Below, in pieces: positions 32,432 to 42,056 of a stretch of DNA of 64,000 bases. A model generated the notes under the pieces. That model worked only from the letters and a program-made list of their open reading frames with translations. It ran no database searches and had not been told where the DNA came from. The stretch comes from Didemnitutus sp047777955. Lineage in GTDB: Bacteria; Verrucomicrobiota; Verrucomicrobiia; Opitutales; Opitutaceae. Position 1 is the stretch's first letter. Every line of letters begins with the position of its first letter. The position numbers and the translations under genes are program-made. The DNA is taken from the NCBI RefSeq assembly GCF_047777955.1, contig NZ_CP180537.1, forward strand, positions 1,364,001 to 1,428,000. The letters run 5' to 3'.

Positions 32432-32465
32432 GGAATCACGCCGAACGCGCCCAACGTTCCTCACT

Positions 32466-32502
32466 CGCGCCGCGCTCTCCCTAGCCGGCGCGTTTTTCTT
32501 TC
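32466..32502 (+). terminator. Intrinsic terminator closing the islet (copy 2)
   Basis: CGCGCCG (32466-32472) pairs with CGGCGCG (32486-32492), with an inner GCT/AGC helix, then TTTTTCTTT. It matches the rplQ terminator over about 35 bp with only a few differences. Confidence 0.8.
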
Positions 32503-32540
32503 CCCTTGGCTGCGCGCCGACTCTGCGCGAACCTCGCGTC

Positions 32541-32786
32541 GTGCTTGCTGAACTCGTTGCACCTTCATTCACGTTCGACGTCCTTGTCTACGGGCTGTGC
32601 GTTATCGGCCTCTTTTTGGCCCTCTGGTTCTATTACGATCGGCGCGACCGTGCGCTCTACGACACCGGCCGGCGCAAGATCTCGTTCCACTGCATCCGCT
32701 GCGAGCACCTCTACACGCGGTCCGCCGGGACCGAAACCGCCCCGTGCCCGAAATGCGGCCATGTGAACGTGCGCCTGAAGTTTTGA
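32541..32786 (+). CDS. Small membrane protein with C-terminal zinc ribbon
   Basis: From GTG 32541 this is 81 residues. One membrane helix (about 11-31, with LVYGLCVIGLFLALWFYY) is followed by a cytoplasmic zinc ribbon: FHCIRC then PCPKCGHVNVRLKF, two CxxC pairs 17 residues apart. The frame is open further upstream across the terminator, so the start is uncertain; GTG 32541 is the first one after the terminator that leaves the helix intact. It lies 7 bp before the next gene. Function unknown. Confidence 0.6.
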   Translation: MLAELVAPSFTFDVLVYGLCVIGLFLALWFYYDRRDRALYDTGRRKISFHCIRCEHLYTRSAGTETAPCPKCGHVNVRLKF

Positions 32787-32793
32787 GTTCCCC

Positions 32794-34605
32794 GTGCTGC
32801 GCCGCCTGCTTTCGCCCGCCTTTCTGATTCCGTTCGGGCTCGCCCTACTTGTCGGCGGGACGAAACTCGGACTGATTCACTATTGGTCAAGCGACCAGCC
32901 CTTCAGCGACCAGTGGGCGGCCGAGGGGGGAGGCGTTTTCCGGTGGCGTTTGGGCGGGGCATGGGAGTTCAGCCACTACTTTTTCCCTCATGGTGAGCAT
33001 ACGCCCGCGCTTACCCGCGTGATCGCCACGGGTTGCGCCCTGGCGAATTCTGAACAATGGGACTCGCGGCTGGAGATGCTGGTGAGCGTCGCCGCGCATA
33101 TGCTGTCGGCGTTGCTGGTCTGGCAATTTGCAGGCTTGGTGCTGCGCGGGCGGTGGAAGGTAACCGTCGCGGCTTTCGCCGCCCTCGTGCTCGCCCTGCC
33201 GTCGAGCTACGAAAACTTTCTTTGGGGGTTTCAGACGCAGTTTGTGTTCCTGATCATGTTCGGACTCGCGCACGTTCTGGGCACGCTGCGGGAAGAGCGG
33301 CTGGGGGCTTCGTGGTGGCTGGCGCAAGTGGCGGGGCTATTCGTGCTTTTCTCGATCGCATCCGGTGTCATTTCCGCGGCCGTGCTCGCAGGATTGGCGA
33401 CGTTGCGCGCGATGCAGTCCCCGCGTTCACCTTGGGCTTGGGCGACGCTGGTGATCAACCTCCTGCTGGTCGCACTGGGGACGTGGTTATTGCACCGCGC
33501 GTTCTTTGCGGTCGAGCGCACGACCGGTCTGTCGCTGGCTTTCTTCAGTGCCTTGGGTTATCTGTTGTCCTGGCCGCTGCCCGGACCATGGCTGGCCCTG
33601 GTGACACAGGCTCCCGTCGGGGTGCTGCTGTGGCAAACGCGCGGTCGCTGGCTGGAGCTGCCTACCCGTGTGTTGGTCGGCCTAGCGTTTTGGGCGTTCG
33701 GTTTGGCGGCGGCATTTGCTTACGGGCGTGGCACTGGCGCCGGGGAGATCGCGGTGCGCTACATGGATCCTCTTGGCTTGGGTTTGGTGGCGAACGCGCT
33801 CGGTCTCGCCTTCCTGCTCGCGCGCCCTGCGCGTCCGGTTTTCGCTTCCTGGCTCGGTGGGGCGTGGGTGTTGGCGATTGGCGCTGCGCTAGCGGTCGAA
33901 AACGAACCGGCGAAGTTACGTGGTAACTTCGAAGGGCAGCAGGAATTCTTTCGGCGGCAGCAAGCGGCGGTTTCCGCCTACTTGGTGCGTAACGACGTCG
34001 CAGAACTCGAGCGTGATCCGCTGGTGCGGCAGTATTTTCCCCATTTTGAGCAGACTCGAGACATTCTCGGCGATCCACTCACGCGACTCGCCTTGCCGGA
34101 AAGTCTGGCGCCGTCGCTCGCCCTCCAGTGTGACCCGATCCTATCCTCGCCGGACGCGACGTTTCGGCTCCTGCCGGCATCTGGTGCTAACCGCCGCCTG
34201 CTTACGCTCCGAGGCGGCGTTGCGGGAGCGATATTCGTCAGCCGGCCGATAGCGGATGATTTCCGCCCGGTCTGGCGTCTGCGAGTGTCGGGCCGAATTG
34301 GCCCCGGAGCGGCGGAGATTGGGTTGGCAAGCGAGGACGGAACACTGCACTTGCCGCTGGATCGAACCTTCGATGCCACCGGCTCATGGAAGACAGTAAA
34401 TCTTCTCCGCGGTGCGGGGCCGGTGCGGCTGGTGGTGCGCGTGCCGGCGGGTGAGGAACTGCAGGTGACCGAGCCGGTGGAACTTGGGCGCCTTACGTGG
34501 CTCGCGCCGAAGTTTACCGCCGCCTGGTTGGCGATCATGCTGATGGGTGGGATAGCCTTTCTCGTCGGCGCCGGGCGGGCCGACCGGCACAGCCCGGAGG
34601 CGTGA
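32794..34605 (+). CDS. Large polytopic membrane protein, possibly GT-C-like
   Basis: A 603-residue protein starting at GTG 32794. It has a hydrophobic N-terminal helix, a periplasm-facing first loop with DQPFSDQW and FFPHGEHTPALTR, then about nine more membrane helices, and from about residue 380 a soluble C-terminal region (RQYFPHFEQTRDIL and a beta-rich part) with one last helix near the end (WLAIMLMGGIAFLVGAG). Acidic residues in the first loop of a polytopic protein recall GT-C glycosyltransferases, but no firm family match is claimed. Codon use is less biased to C-ending codons than in the ribosomal genes. Confidence 0.6.
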   Translation: MLRRLLSPAFLIPFGLALLVGGTKLGLIHYWSSDQPFSDQWAAEGGGVFRWRLGGAWEFSHYFFPHGEHTPALTRVIATGCALANSEQWDSRLEMLVSVAAHMLSALLVWQFAGLVLRGRWKVTVAAFAALVLALPSSYENFLWGFQTQFVFLIMFGLAHVLGTLREERLGASWWLAQVAGLFVLFSIASGVISAAVLAGLATLRAMQSPRSPWAWATLVINLLLVALGTWLLHRAFFAVERTTGLSLAFFSALGYLLSWPLPGPWLALVTQAPVGVLLWQTRGRWLELPTRVLVGLAFWAFGLAAAFAYGRGTGAGEIAVRYMDPLGLGLVANALGLAFLLARPARPVFASWLGGAWVLAIGAALAVENEPAKLRGNFEGQQEFFRRQQAAVSAYLVRNDVAELERDPLVRQYFPHFEQTRDILGDPLTRLALPESLAPSLALQCDPILSSPDATFRLLPASGANRRLLTLRGGVAGAIFVSRPIADDFRPVWRLRVSGRIGPGAAEIGLASEDGTLHLPLDRTFDATGSWKTVNLLRGAGPVRLVVRVPAGEELQVTEPVELGRLTWLAPKFTAAWLAIMLMGGIAFLVGAGRADRHSPEA

Positions 34606-34661
34606 CACGCGCGGACTGATTTTTTCGTTTCTTTCGCCGGAAAACTTTCCCAGCTTCCCGC

Positions 34662-36203
<1,542 letters not shown>

Positions 36204-36329
36204 GTCGCCCGGCTCCTCCGCGGGGTCCGGGTCTCGCCGGCCGCCGCCCGGCCGGCCCCCGCTGTCGCGCCGGGGGAATCCCCTTGCGAAGCATGGCACC
36301 GTTGCCCACCTTTCGGGTCAACTAGCCCC

Positions 36330-37100
36330 ATGAAATCCCGCCTCTTCGCGACGCTCGCTGTCCTCGTGTTCACGGTGAATTCGGCCCTGGCCGATCCGCG
36401 GGCCGACCAGTGGATCGCCAAGGCGCGCGCCGCCGTTGGCCCCGAAGGCGTGCTCGAGGCCGTCAACAGCATCCATTTCAGCGGCACGTTCACCACCACG
36501 GAGAAGGTGCCGGTCAACGGCGACCCGAAGAACACGAAGGACGAAAACGTCGTCCTGGCCATCGACATCGTCTTTCAGAAGCCCTACCAGCAGCGCATCA
36601 TCCGCCGCTCGAACGAGGTCATCGAGACCACCGCGCTCGACGGCTACGACGCCTGGGTGCGCCGCGCCGACGCCAAGGACGCCACCAAGTGGCAGCTCTC
36701 GCTCCTCGACGTGCAGCAAGTGAAGCGCCTCCGCGCCAACACCTGGGAAAATCTCTTCTTTTACCGCGGCATCGACAAGCGCGGCGGCAAGATCGAGTTC
36801 GGCGGCGATGCGACCGTCGACGGCAAGGAGTGCGTGAAGCTGGTCTTCACCCACGCCGAGAACATCGTCTTCACCCGCTTCTTCGACAAGGCCACCGGCC
36901 GACTGGTGAAGACCGAGACCGAGTCGGGCGGCGAGATTCGCGAGGACGGCGAGATCCGCGCCGGCGGCCTCCGCTTCCCGCGCACCCTGATCAACAAGGC
37001 GCCCAACGGCCAGGTCGCCACCATCACCTTCGACAGCGTGAAGATCAACGAGCCCTTCCCGGCCGACGCGTTCGCCGTGCCGATGCTCATGCCGCAGTAG
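36330..37100 (+). CDS. Periplasmic LolA-like lipoprotein-sorting-type protein
   Basis: This 256-residue protein has a signal peptide (MKSRLFATLAVLVFTVNSALA, cleaved before DPRADQW). The mature part begins with an alpha helix ending in NSIHFSGTF and then alternating beta strands, with KPYQQRIIRRSNEVIETTAL and DGYDAWVRR. This resembles the half-barrel fold of the LolA/LolB type, as in many verrucomicrobial proteins annotated outer-membrane lipoprotein-sorting protein. The fold is inferred by pattern only. It is probably monocistronic, between guaA and gltA. Confidence 0.6.
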   Translation: MKSRLFATLAVLVFTVNSALADPRADQWIAKARAAVGPEGVLEAVNSIHFSGTFTTTEKVPVNGDPKNTKDENVVLAIDIVFQKPYQQRIIRRSNEVIETTALDGYDAWVRRADAKDATKWQLSLLDVQQVKRLRANTWENLFFYRGIDKRGGKIEFGGDATVDGKECVKLVFTHAENIVFTRFFDKATGRLVKTETESGGEIREDGEIRAGGLRFPRTLINKAPNGQVATITFDSVKINEPFPADAFAVPMLMPQ

Positions 37101-37133
37101 GCGCGGCCGAAAACTTGAACGCTTTCTCCCGTC

Positions 37134-37163
37134 CGCCGGCCCTCGCGCCGGCGTTTCACTTTT
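37134..37163 (+). terminator. Probable terminator after the LolA-like gene
   Basis: CGCCGGC (37134-37140) pairs with GCCGGCG (37147-37153) around a 6-nt loop, followed by TTTCACTTTTT. The T-tract is interrupted. Confidence 0.55.
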
Positions 37164-37266
37164 TCTAACGGGAAACGGCATCGCCCTTATTCATTCCGCG
37201 GCGTGTGTCACTCGCGAGGCTTTGCTTTGCCACGGCCCGGGTTTTCGGCACGGTGCTTCTTGCCCT

Positions 37267-38565
37267 ATGCAAGCACCCACCGCCCAGATCAAGGTCGACG
37301 GCAAAGAACTCACGCTTCCGGTGATGATCGGCTCCGAAGGTGAGAAGGCCATCGACGCCCGCAACCTCCGCAAAGACTCCGGCTACATCTTCTACGACCA
37401 GGGCTACGGCAACACCGGTTCCTGCGAGAGCGCGATCACCTATCTCGACGGCGACAACGGCATCCTCCGCCACCGCGGCTACCCGATCGAGCAGCTCGCG
37501 ACCTACTCCGACTACGTCGAGACCGCCTACCTCATCATCTACGGCGAGCTCCCGAACGCGAAACAGCGTCAGCAATTCAGCCGCCGCCTCCGCGACAACG
37601 CGGCCATCGGCACGCAGATGCAGCGCATCTTCGAGGGCTTCCCCGAATCCGCGCCGCCGATGGGCATGCTCACCTCGATCGTGAGCTCGCTCGCCGCCTA
37701 CTATCCGGAACTCGCGACGAACAATTTCGAGAAGGACCTGCAGAACTTCGACCTCGCGGCCGCCATGGCCATCTCGAAGATCCGCTCGATCGTGGCGATG
37801 ATCTATCGCTACCGCCACGGCCTGCCGTTCATCCACCCGCGCGACCTGCCGTTTGCGGACAACTTCCTGCACATGATGTTCTCGGATCCGTATGTGGCCT
37901 ATCAGCCCATCCCCGAGGTCACCCGCGCGCTGAACCTGCTGCTCCTCCTCCACGCCGACCACGAGCAGAACTGCTCCACCTCCACCGTGCGCATGGTCGC
38001 CTCGAGCGGCGCCAATCTCTTCACCTCCATCGCCGCCGGCGTCTGCGCCCTCTCCGGCCCGCTCCACGGCGGCGCCAACGTCGCCGTCATGCAGATGCTC
38101 CAGTCGATCCATGACGAGGGCGACGACGGCACCCGCTTCATCCAGGCCGCCAAGGGCGGCTCGAAGAGCAACCGCCTCATGGGCTTCGGCCACGCGGTCT
38201 ACCGCAACTTCGACCCGCGCGCCCGCATCATCGGCAAGGCCTGCGACGAGGTCCTCACCCGCCTCGGCAAGTCCGACCCGCTGCTCGACATCGCCAAGAA
38301 CCTCGAGCAGGCCGCGCTCAAGGACGACTATTTCGTCTCGCGCAAGCTCTACCCGAACGTCGACTTCTACTCCGGCATCATCATGCGCGCCCTCGGCATC
38401 CCGACGGACATGTTCACCGTCATGTTCGCCATCGGCCGCGCCCCGGGCTGGATCGCCAACTGGAAGGAAGTCGCGTCCAACACCAAGGGCCGCATCTACC
38501 GCCCGCGCCAGGTCTACGTCGGCACGCCGAAGCGCGACTACACGTCGATGGACCAGCGCGCCTGA
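37267..38565 (+). CDS. gltA: Citrate synthase
   Basis: Citrate synthase condenses oxaloacetate and acetyl-CoA at the entry of the TCA cycle. From ATG 37267 it has 432 residues, the length of the hexameric gram-negative type. Catalytic regions are visible: His in GPLHGGANVAVMQML, His in MGFGHAVYRNFDPRA and Asp in YPNVDFYSGI. The start upstream at 37222 was rejected because the added residues do not fit the family. A strong terminator follows. Confidence 0.97.
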   Translation: MQAPTAQIKVDGKELTLPVMIGSEGEKAIDARNLRKDSGYIFYDQGYGNTGSCESAITYLDGDNGILRHRGYPIEQLATYSDYVETAYLIIYGELPNAKQRQQFSRRLRDNAAIGTQMQRIFEGFPESAPPMGMLTSIVSSLAAYYPELATNNFEKDLQNFDLAAAMAISKIRSIVAMIYRYRHGLPFIHPRDLPFADNFLHMMFSDPYVAYQPIPEVTRALNLLLLLHADHEQNCSTSTVRMVASSGANLFTSIAAGVCALSGPLHGGANVAVMQMLQSIHDEGDDGTRFIQAAKGGSKSNRLMGFGHAVYRNFDPRARIIGKACDEVLTRLGKSDPLLDIAKNLEQAALKDDYFVSRKLYPNVDFYSGIIMRALGIPTDMFTVMFAIGRAPGWIANWKEVASNTKGRIYRPRQVYVGTPKRDYTSMDQRA

Positions 38566-38589
38566 CGCGCCGCCCCTCCGCCGCACTCC

Positions 38590-38614
38590 AGCCCGCCGTT
38601 CCGGCGGGCTTTTT
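38590..38614 (+). terminator. Intrinsic terminator after gltA
   Basis: AGCCCGCCG (38590-38598) pairs with CGGCGGGCT (38602-38610) around a 3-nt loop and runs into TTTTT. It lies between the convergent gltA and the minus-strand membrane gene. Confidence 0.85.
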
Positions 38615-38629
38615 CATTGCCCGCGGCCT

Positions 38630-39406
38630 TCAGGCCTCGCGTGGCGGTTCGACCGGCGCGTCGTTTCCCGCCTTCGTCGGCTCGGCCGGAGCGGCGCTGG
38701 CGTCCTTCCGGTCCTCCGGCGCCTGCAGGATCTCGTCGAGCTTGAGCCCGGTCATGCGCTCCACGCCCTTCACCAGCCGCCACAGGGCGAACAGCATCAC
38801 CGCCATGCTCGGCACCACGATCACCGGCCAGCTCCACCCGAGCATGCGGCCGTATTGCGCGTTGAACTCCGGCGTGTCCGGCGCCGCCGTGATCAGGTAG
38901 CGCGCGAGCGAGAAATTCAGGAAGGCGCTGAGGAAGAACGAGCCCGCCAGCAGCACGCTCGAGGCCCGCAGCAGCGCGTCGAACGCCGGCCGCATGCCGT
39001 GCTCGTCGAGCGCCGCGTTCACGCGCGGCAGGTTGATCACCTGGTCGTTGAGGAGGAACTGCCGCACCAGCGGGCGCTTCGTCCATTGCGAGATGATCAC
39101 CGCGACGCCGATCAGCGCCGGCACGCACGCCTCCTTCACCGCGAACCAGAACGGCGCGAGCTTGAGCAGGCCGAGCCCGCCGGTCGCCAGCGTGCTGGCG
39201 AAGCCCAGCCCGGAAACGAAGTTCACGCTCCGCCGCTGCCAGAAGTCGTAGGCGCCGTAGCCGAGCGGGAACGCCAGCGCCAGCAGCAGCGCCGGCATGG
39301 CGCCGAGGCGGTCGCTCAGCTTGGAGAGGATCAGCATCGGCGCGGCGATGTTGAAGGCCAGGTTGAGCAGGAGGTTCTCGCGCTTCGGCGCCGGGGCGGT
39401 GGACAT
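38630..39406 (-). CDS. VC0807-like integral membrane protein
   Basis: A 258-residue protein read on the minus strand from ATG 39406-39404. It begins MSTAPAPKRENLLLNLAFNI and has about five to six membrane helices (PALLLALAFPLGYGAYDFW, SSVLLAGSFFLSAFLNFSLA, WPVIVVPSMAVMLFALWRL), with a charged, Ala/Pro-rich tail. The arrangement resembles the VC0807 family of septation- or transport-like membrane proteins of unknown function. It is divergent from pdxJ, with 103 bp between the starts. Confidence 0.6.
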   Translation of the reverse strand: MSTAPAPKRENLLLNLAFNIAAPMLILSKLSDRLGAMPALLLALAFPLGYGAYDFWQRRSVNFVSGLGFASTLATGGLGLLKLAPFWFAVKEACVPALIGVAVIISQWTKRPLVRQFLLNDQVINLPRVNAALDEHGMRPAFDALLRASSVLLAGSFFLSAFLNFSLARYLITAAPDTPEFNAQYGRMLGWSWPVIVVPSMAVMLFALWRLVKGVERMTGLKLDEILQAPEDRKDASAAPAEPTKAGNDAPVEPPREA

Positions 39407-39509
39407 GGACGGGGACGTTCCGCCGAGGAACTCAGGCCCGCGCCAAAGCGGCAAGCACAGGATTTTCCGGGTTTCCTGCGCCGGGCAGACCTGCTTGGCT
39501 GCCGCCGCC

Positions 39510-40253
39510 ATGATCCTTCTCGGTGTCAACATCGACCACTGCGCGACCCTCCGCCAGGCCCGCTACCGCCAGGCCGGCGCCACCGTCGGCGGCAACGTCG
39601 AACCCGACCCGGTCGCGCTCGCCCAGCTCTGCGAGCGCGCCGGCGCCGACGGCATCACCATCCACCTCCGCGAGGACCGCCGCCACATCCAGGACCGCGA
39701 CCTCGAGCGCCTGTGCGAAGCCGCCGCCACCCGCGTCAACCTCGAGATGGCCTGCACGCCGGAGATGACCGCCCTCGCGCTCCGCCTGAAGCCGCATTCC
39801 GTCTGCCTCGTGCCCGAGAGCCGCGAGGAGGTCACCACCGAGGGCGGCCTGGATGTCGTGAAGTTCCGCGACAAGGTCGCGCGCGTCACCGACGCCATGA
39901 ACGCCGCCGGCATCAAGACCAGCCTCTTCATCGACGCCGACGAGCACCAGATCGACTTGGCGAAGAAGCTCCACGCCCCGTGGATCGAGCTCCACACCGG
40001 CGCCTACGCCAACGCCTACCACGGCCCCGCGCGCGCCGACGAATTCAAGCGCCTCTGCGTCGGCGCCACCCAGGCCCACGCCCTCGGCCTCGTCGTCAAC
40101 GCCGGCCACGGCATCAACTACGTCAATGTCGCCGAGGTCCGCACCATCCCGCACCTCCACGAGCTGAACATCGGCCACAGCATCATCTCCCGCGCCCTCT
40201 TCACCGGCATCGAGGAGGCCGTCCGCGAGATGAAGACCCGGATGAATTCGTGA
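39510..40253 (+). CDS. pdxJ: Pyridoxine 5'-phosphate synthase
   Basis: PdxJ closes the ring of vitamin B6 from 1-deoxyxylulose 5-phosphate and 3-amino-2-oxopropyl phosphate. ATG 39510 gives 247 residues, as in the family. Conserved parts are LLGVNIDHCATLRQARY, ADGITIHLREDRRHIQDRDL, NLEMACTPEM and GLVVNAGHGINYVNV. The frame upstream to 39297 is the shadow of the divergent gene. acpS follows, the same pairing as in E. coli. Confidence 0.96.
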   Translation: MILLGVNIDHCATLRQARYRQAGATVGGNVEPDPVALAQLCERAGADGITIHLREDRRHIQDRDLERLCEAAATRVNLEMACTPEMTALALRLKPHSVCLVPESREEVTTEGGLDVVKFRDKVARVTDAMNAAGIKTSLFIDADEHQIDLAKKLHAPWIELHTGAYANAYHGPARADEFKRLCVGATQAHALGLVVNAGHGINYVNVAEVRTIPHLHELNIGHSIISRALFTGIEEAVREMKTRMNS

Positions 40254-40260
40254 GGAATTG

Positions 40261-40405
40261 CCCACGGAACCCACCGAATACACGGAAGCGATCTCACCTT
40301 TGGTTTCGACATTCCCTGTCTCGCCGTAGTCCGCACATCGCGTCGCGCCGATCGGACTTCACTGTTTAGCGGTTTTCTTTCCGTGTGTTCCGTGTATTCC
40401 GTGGG
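40261..40405. repeat. Imperfect 27-bp inverted repeat (REP-like) between pdxJ and acpS
   Basis: The arm 40261-40287 (starting CCCACGGAACCCACCG) is the reverse complement of 40379-40405 (ending TATTCCGTGGG) at 22 of 27 positions. The 91-bp interior contains no gene. The motif of repeated CCACGGAA/ACACGGAA units looks like a dispersed intergenic repeat. Copy number elsewhere cannot be judged here. Confidence 0.65.
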
Positions 40406-40415
40406 CGCTCCTCCG

Positions 40416-40835
40416 ATGAATATCACACTCCCTCCCGGCGGCATCCTCATCGGCCTCGGCTGCGACCTCATCGAGACCGAGCGCATTCGCAAGGTGCTCG
40501 AGAAGCACGGCGAACGCTTCCTCAAGCGGGTGTTCACCGACGAGGAACGCGCCTACTGCGACAGCCTCGGCCACCCGCACAAGCACTACGCCGCCCGCTG
40601 GGCCGCGAAGGAGGCCGTCTCGAAGTGCTTCACCACCGGCATCGGTCCGCACCTCGACTGGACCTCGATCTCGGTTTACCACGGCGCGCGCAAGGAGCCG
40701 CTCGTCCGTCTCGATGCCAAGGCCACCGCGCTCCTCCACCAGGTCGGCGCCACCCACGTCTGGCTCAGCCTCTCCCACATCGAGAGTCACGCCATGGCCG
40801 TCGCCGCGCTGGTGAAGCACGCTCCGCCGCTGTAG
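40416..40835 (+). CDS. acpS: Holo-[acyl-carrier-protein] synthase
   Basis: AcpS transfers phosphopantetheine from CoA to acyl carrier protein. ATG 40416 gives 139 residues. The magnesium ligands lie in IGLGCDLIETERI and WAAKEAVSKCF, and the C-terminal WLSLSHIESHAMAVAAL is typical. The frame upstream runs into the inverted repeat and was discarded. Confidence 0.94.
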   Translation: MNITLPPGGILIGLGCDLIETERIRKVLEKHGERFLKRVFTDEERAYCDSLGHPHKHYAARWAAKEAVSKCFTTGIGPHLDWTSISVYHGARKEPLVRLDAKATALLHQVGATHVWLSLSHIESHAMAVAALVKHAPPL

Positions 40836-40874
40836 GGCGGCGTCTCCCGACGCCGCCGCTTCCGCTCCCTGACC

Positions 40875-41426
40875 ATGTCAGCCTCCGACAAATCCAGAAT
40901 CCCCGTCGGCAAATTCGGCTGGCTGATCCTCGTTGCCGTGGTGGCGGCGCCGACGGCGTTTTTCCTGCTCGTGACTCCGCAAGAGCCCGACGCGCCGCCG
41001 GCGTCCCCGGTGGCGAAACGCCCGCTGACGAAGCTCGAAGCCGTCGGCCTGCGCGATTACCGCGATTGGGATGGCTTGCCGGAAATCTTTGCGGTGTGGG
41101 CGGACAAGGCGCACTGGGAAAAAGATCGCACGCGCTTCGCCTACTGGAATCCGGCCAACCGCAGCTACAGCTACTTCTTCGAGGCGCGCCGCACGGCCAA
41201 GGGGTATCGCTTCCGAGAAATCCCGGAGCCGCGGGACGAGACCTTCACTTGGTATCCCGAGGCGTCGGAGGACGTCCCGCTGCGTCTGTTCGTGCCCAAG
41301 TCCGGGGCCCTCGCGGTTTCCCTCTCGCGACCGGACGGAGGGACGCTCAGCCGTCCGCCGCCGCAGAAAGTCGACGTCCAGCTCGACGCCCCGAAGCTCG
41401 AACCCGCCGCGCCGAAACGGCCCTAG
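40875..41426 (+). CDS. Membrane-anchored protein of unknown function (paralogue A)
   Basis: A 183-residue protein with one N-terminal membrane helix (about 15-33, FGWLILVAVVAAPTAFFLLV), a Pro/Ala-rich linker, and a small periplasmic domain with IFAVWADKAHWEKDRTRFAYW and SYFFEARRTAKGYRFREI. The next gene encodes the same arrangement with a similar W-rich core, so this is a tandem duplication. No function recognised; no signal cleavage site is apparent. Confidence 0.65.
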   Translation: MSASDKSRIPVGKFGWLILVAVVAAPTAFFLLVTPQEPDAPPASPVAKRPLTKLEAVGLRDYRDWDGLPEIFAVWADKAHWEKDRTRFAYWNPANRSYSYFFEARRTAKGYRFREIPEPRDETFTWYPEASEDVPLRLFVPKSGALAVSLSRPDGGTLSRPPPQKVDVQLDAPKLEPAAPKRP

Positions 41427-41432
41427 TGCGCG

Positions 41433-42026
41433 ATGCGTGCCCAGTCCAGTTCGCCGGCGCCGCTCTGGCTCACCCTCGGTATCGCCGCCGGGCTCGGGTT
41501 TGGCGGGATGGCGTTTCGCGACGCCACCCCGCCTCCTTCCGCCGCGAAGGCTCCCGCCACTCCGGCCGCGCCTGACCGGAGCGAGATTCCCGTCAACGCC
41601 GGCACGCTGCGCGCCGTCGAGCAGACCTTCGAACGCTGGGGCGGTTACGCCGTCTGGGAAAACGACCTGACCGAGATCGCCGCCTGGGACGCCCGCCGCA
41701 AGCGGCACGCGGATTTCTACGAGGTCCGTCGGCACGACGGGAAATTCTACTTCCGTTCCCTGCGCGCGCTCACCCGTCCGATCCTGGACCACGAGGTCCG
41801 GGCGACGCTGCCGTTCGCGTTCACCGAGCCGCAGTGGCGGCGCGACCAGTTCTACCGGGAGCATCCCGACTACGACCCGGCGACCGCGCCGCACGTCGAT
41901 CTTCCGCCGCGCCCGCCGGAGCGGTTTGCGACCGACCGATCGCGGAACCAGCCGCCCGACACGTCCCTCCCCAGGCAGGCGGACCACTCCTCGAACGCGC
42001 CACTCACCCCCGGCGCCGGAGGTTGA
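41433..42026 (+). CDS. Membrane-anchored protein of unknown function (paralogue B)
   Basis: A 197-residue protein 6 bp after paralogue A. An N-terminal helix (about 10-27, PLWLTLGIAAGLGFGGMAF) precedes a Pro/Ala linker, and the core GYAVWENDLTEIAAWDARRK followed by ADFYEVRRHDGKFYFRSL matches paralogue A. The C-terminal 60 residues are Pro/Arg-rich and probably disordered. The two are likely co-transcribed, perhaps with the NAD(P)HX repair gene 30 bp downstream. Confidence 0.65.
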   Translation: MRAQSSSPAPLWLTLGIAAGLGFGGMAFRDATPPPSAAKAPATPAAPDRSEIPVNAGTLRAVEQTFERWGGYAVWENDLTEIAAWDARRKRHADFYEVRRHDGKFYFRSLRALTRPILDHEVRATLPFAFTEPQWRRDQFYREHPDYDPATAPHVDLPPRPPERFATDRSRNQPPDTSLPRQADHSSNAPLTPGAGG

Positions 42027-42056
42027 GCTTTCGCGTTCCTGTCGTATTGTCGTGCC

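Noticed and set aside
31332..32465. Insertion sequence explanation for the low-GC islet
   Set aside because: No transposase or terminal inverted repeats are visible; only the duplicated terminators and a short direct repeat.
37222..37266. Upstream extension of gltA
   Set aside because: The added residues are absent from citrate synthases and the region looks like a promoter and leader.
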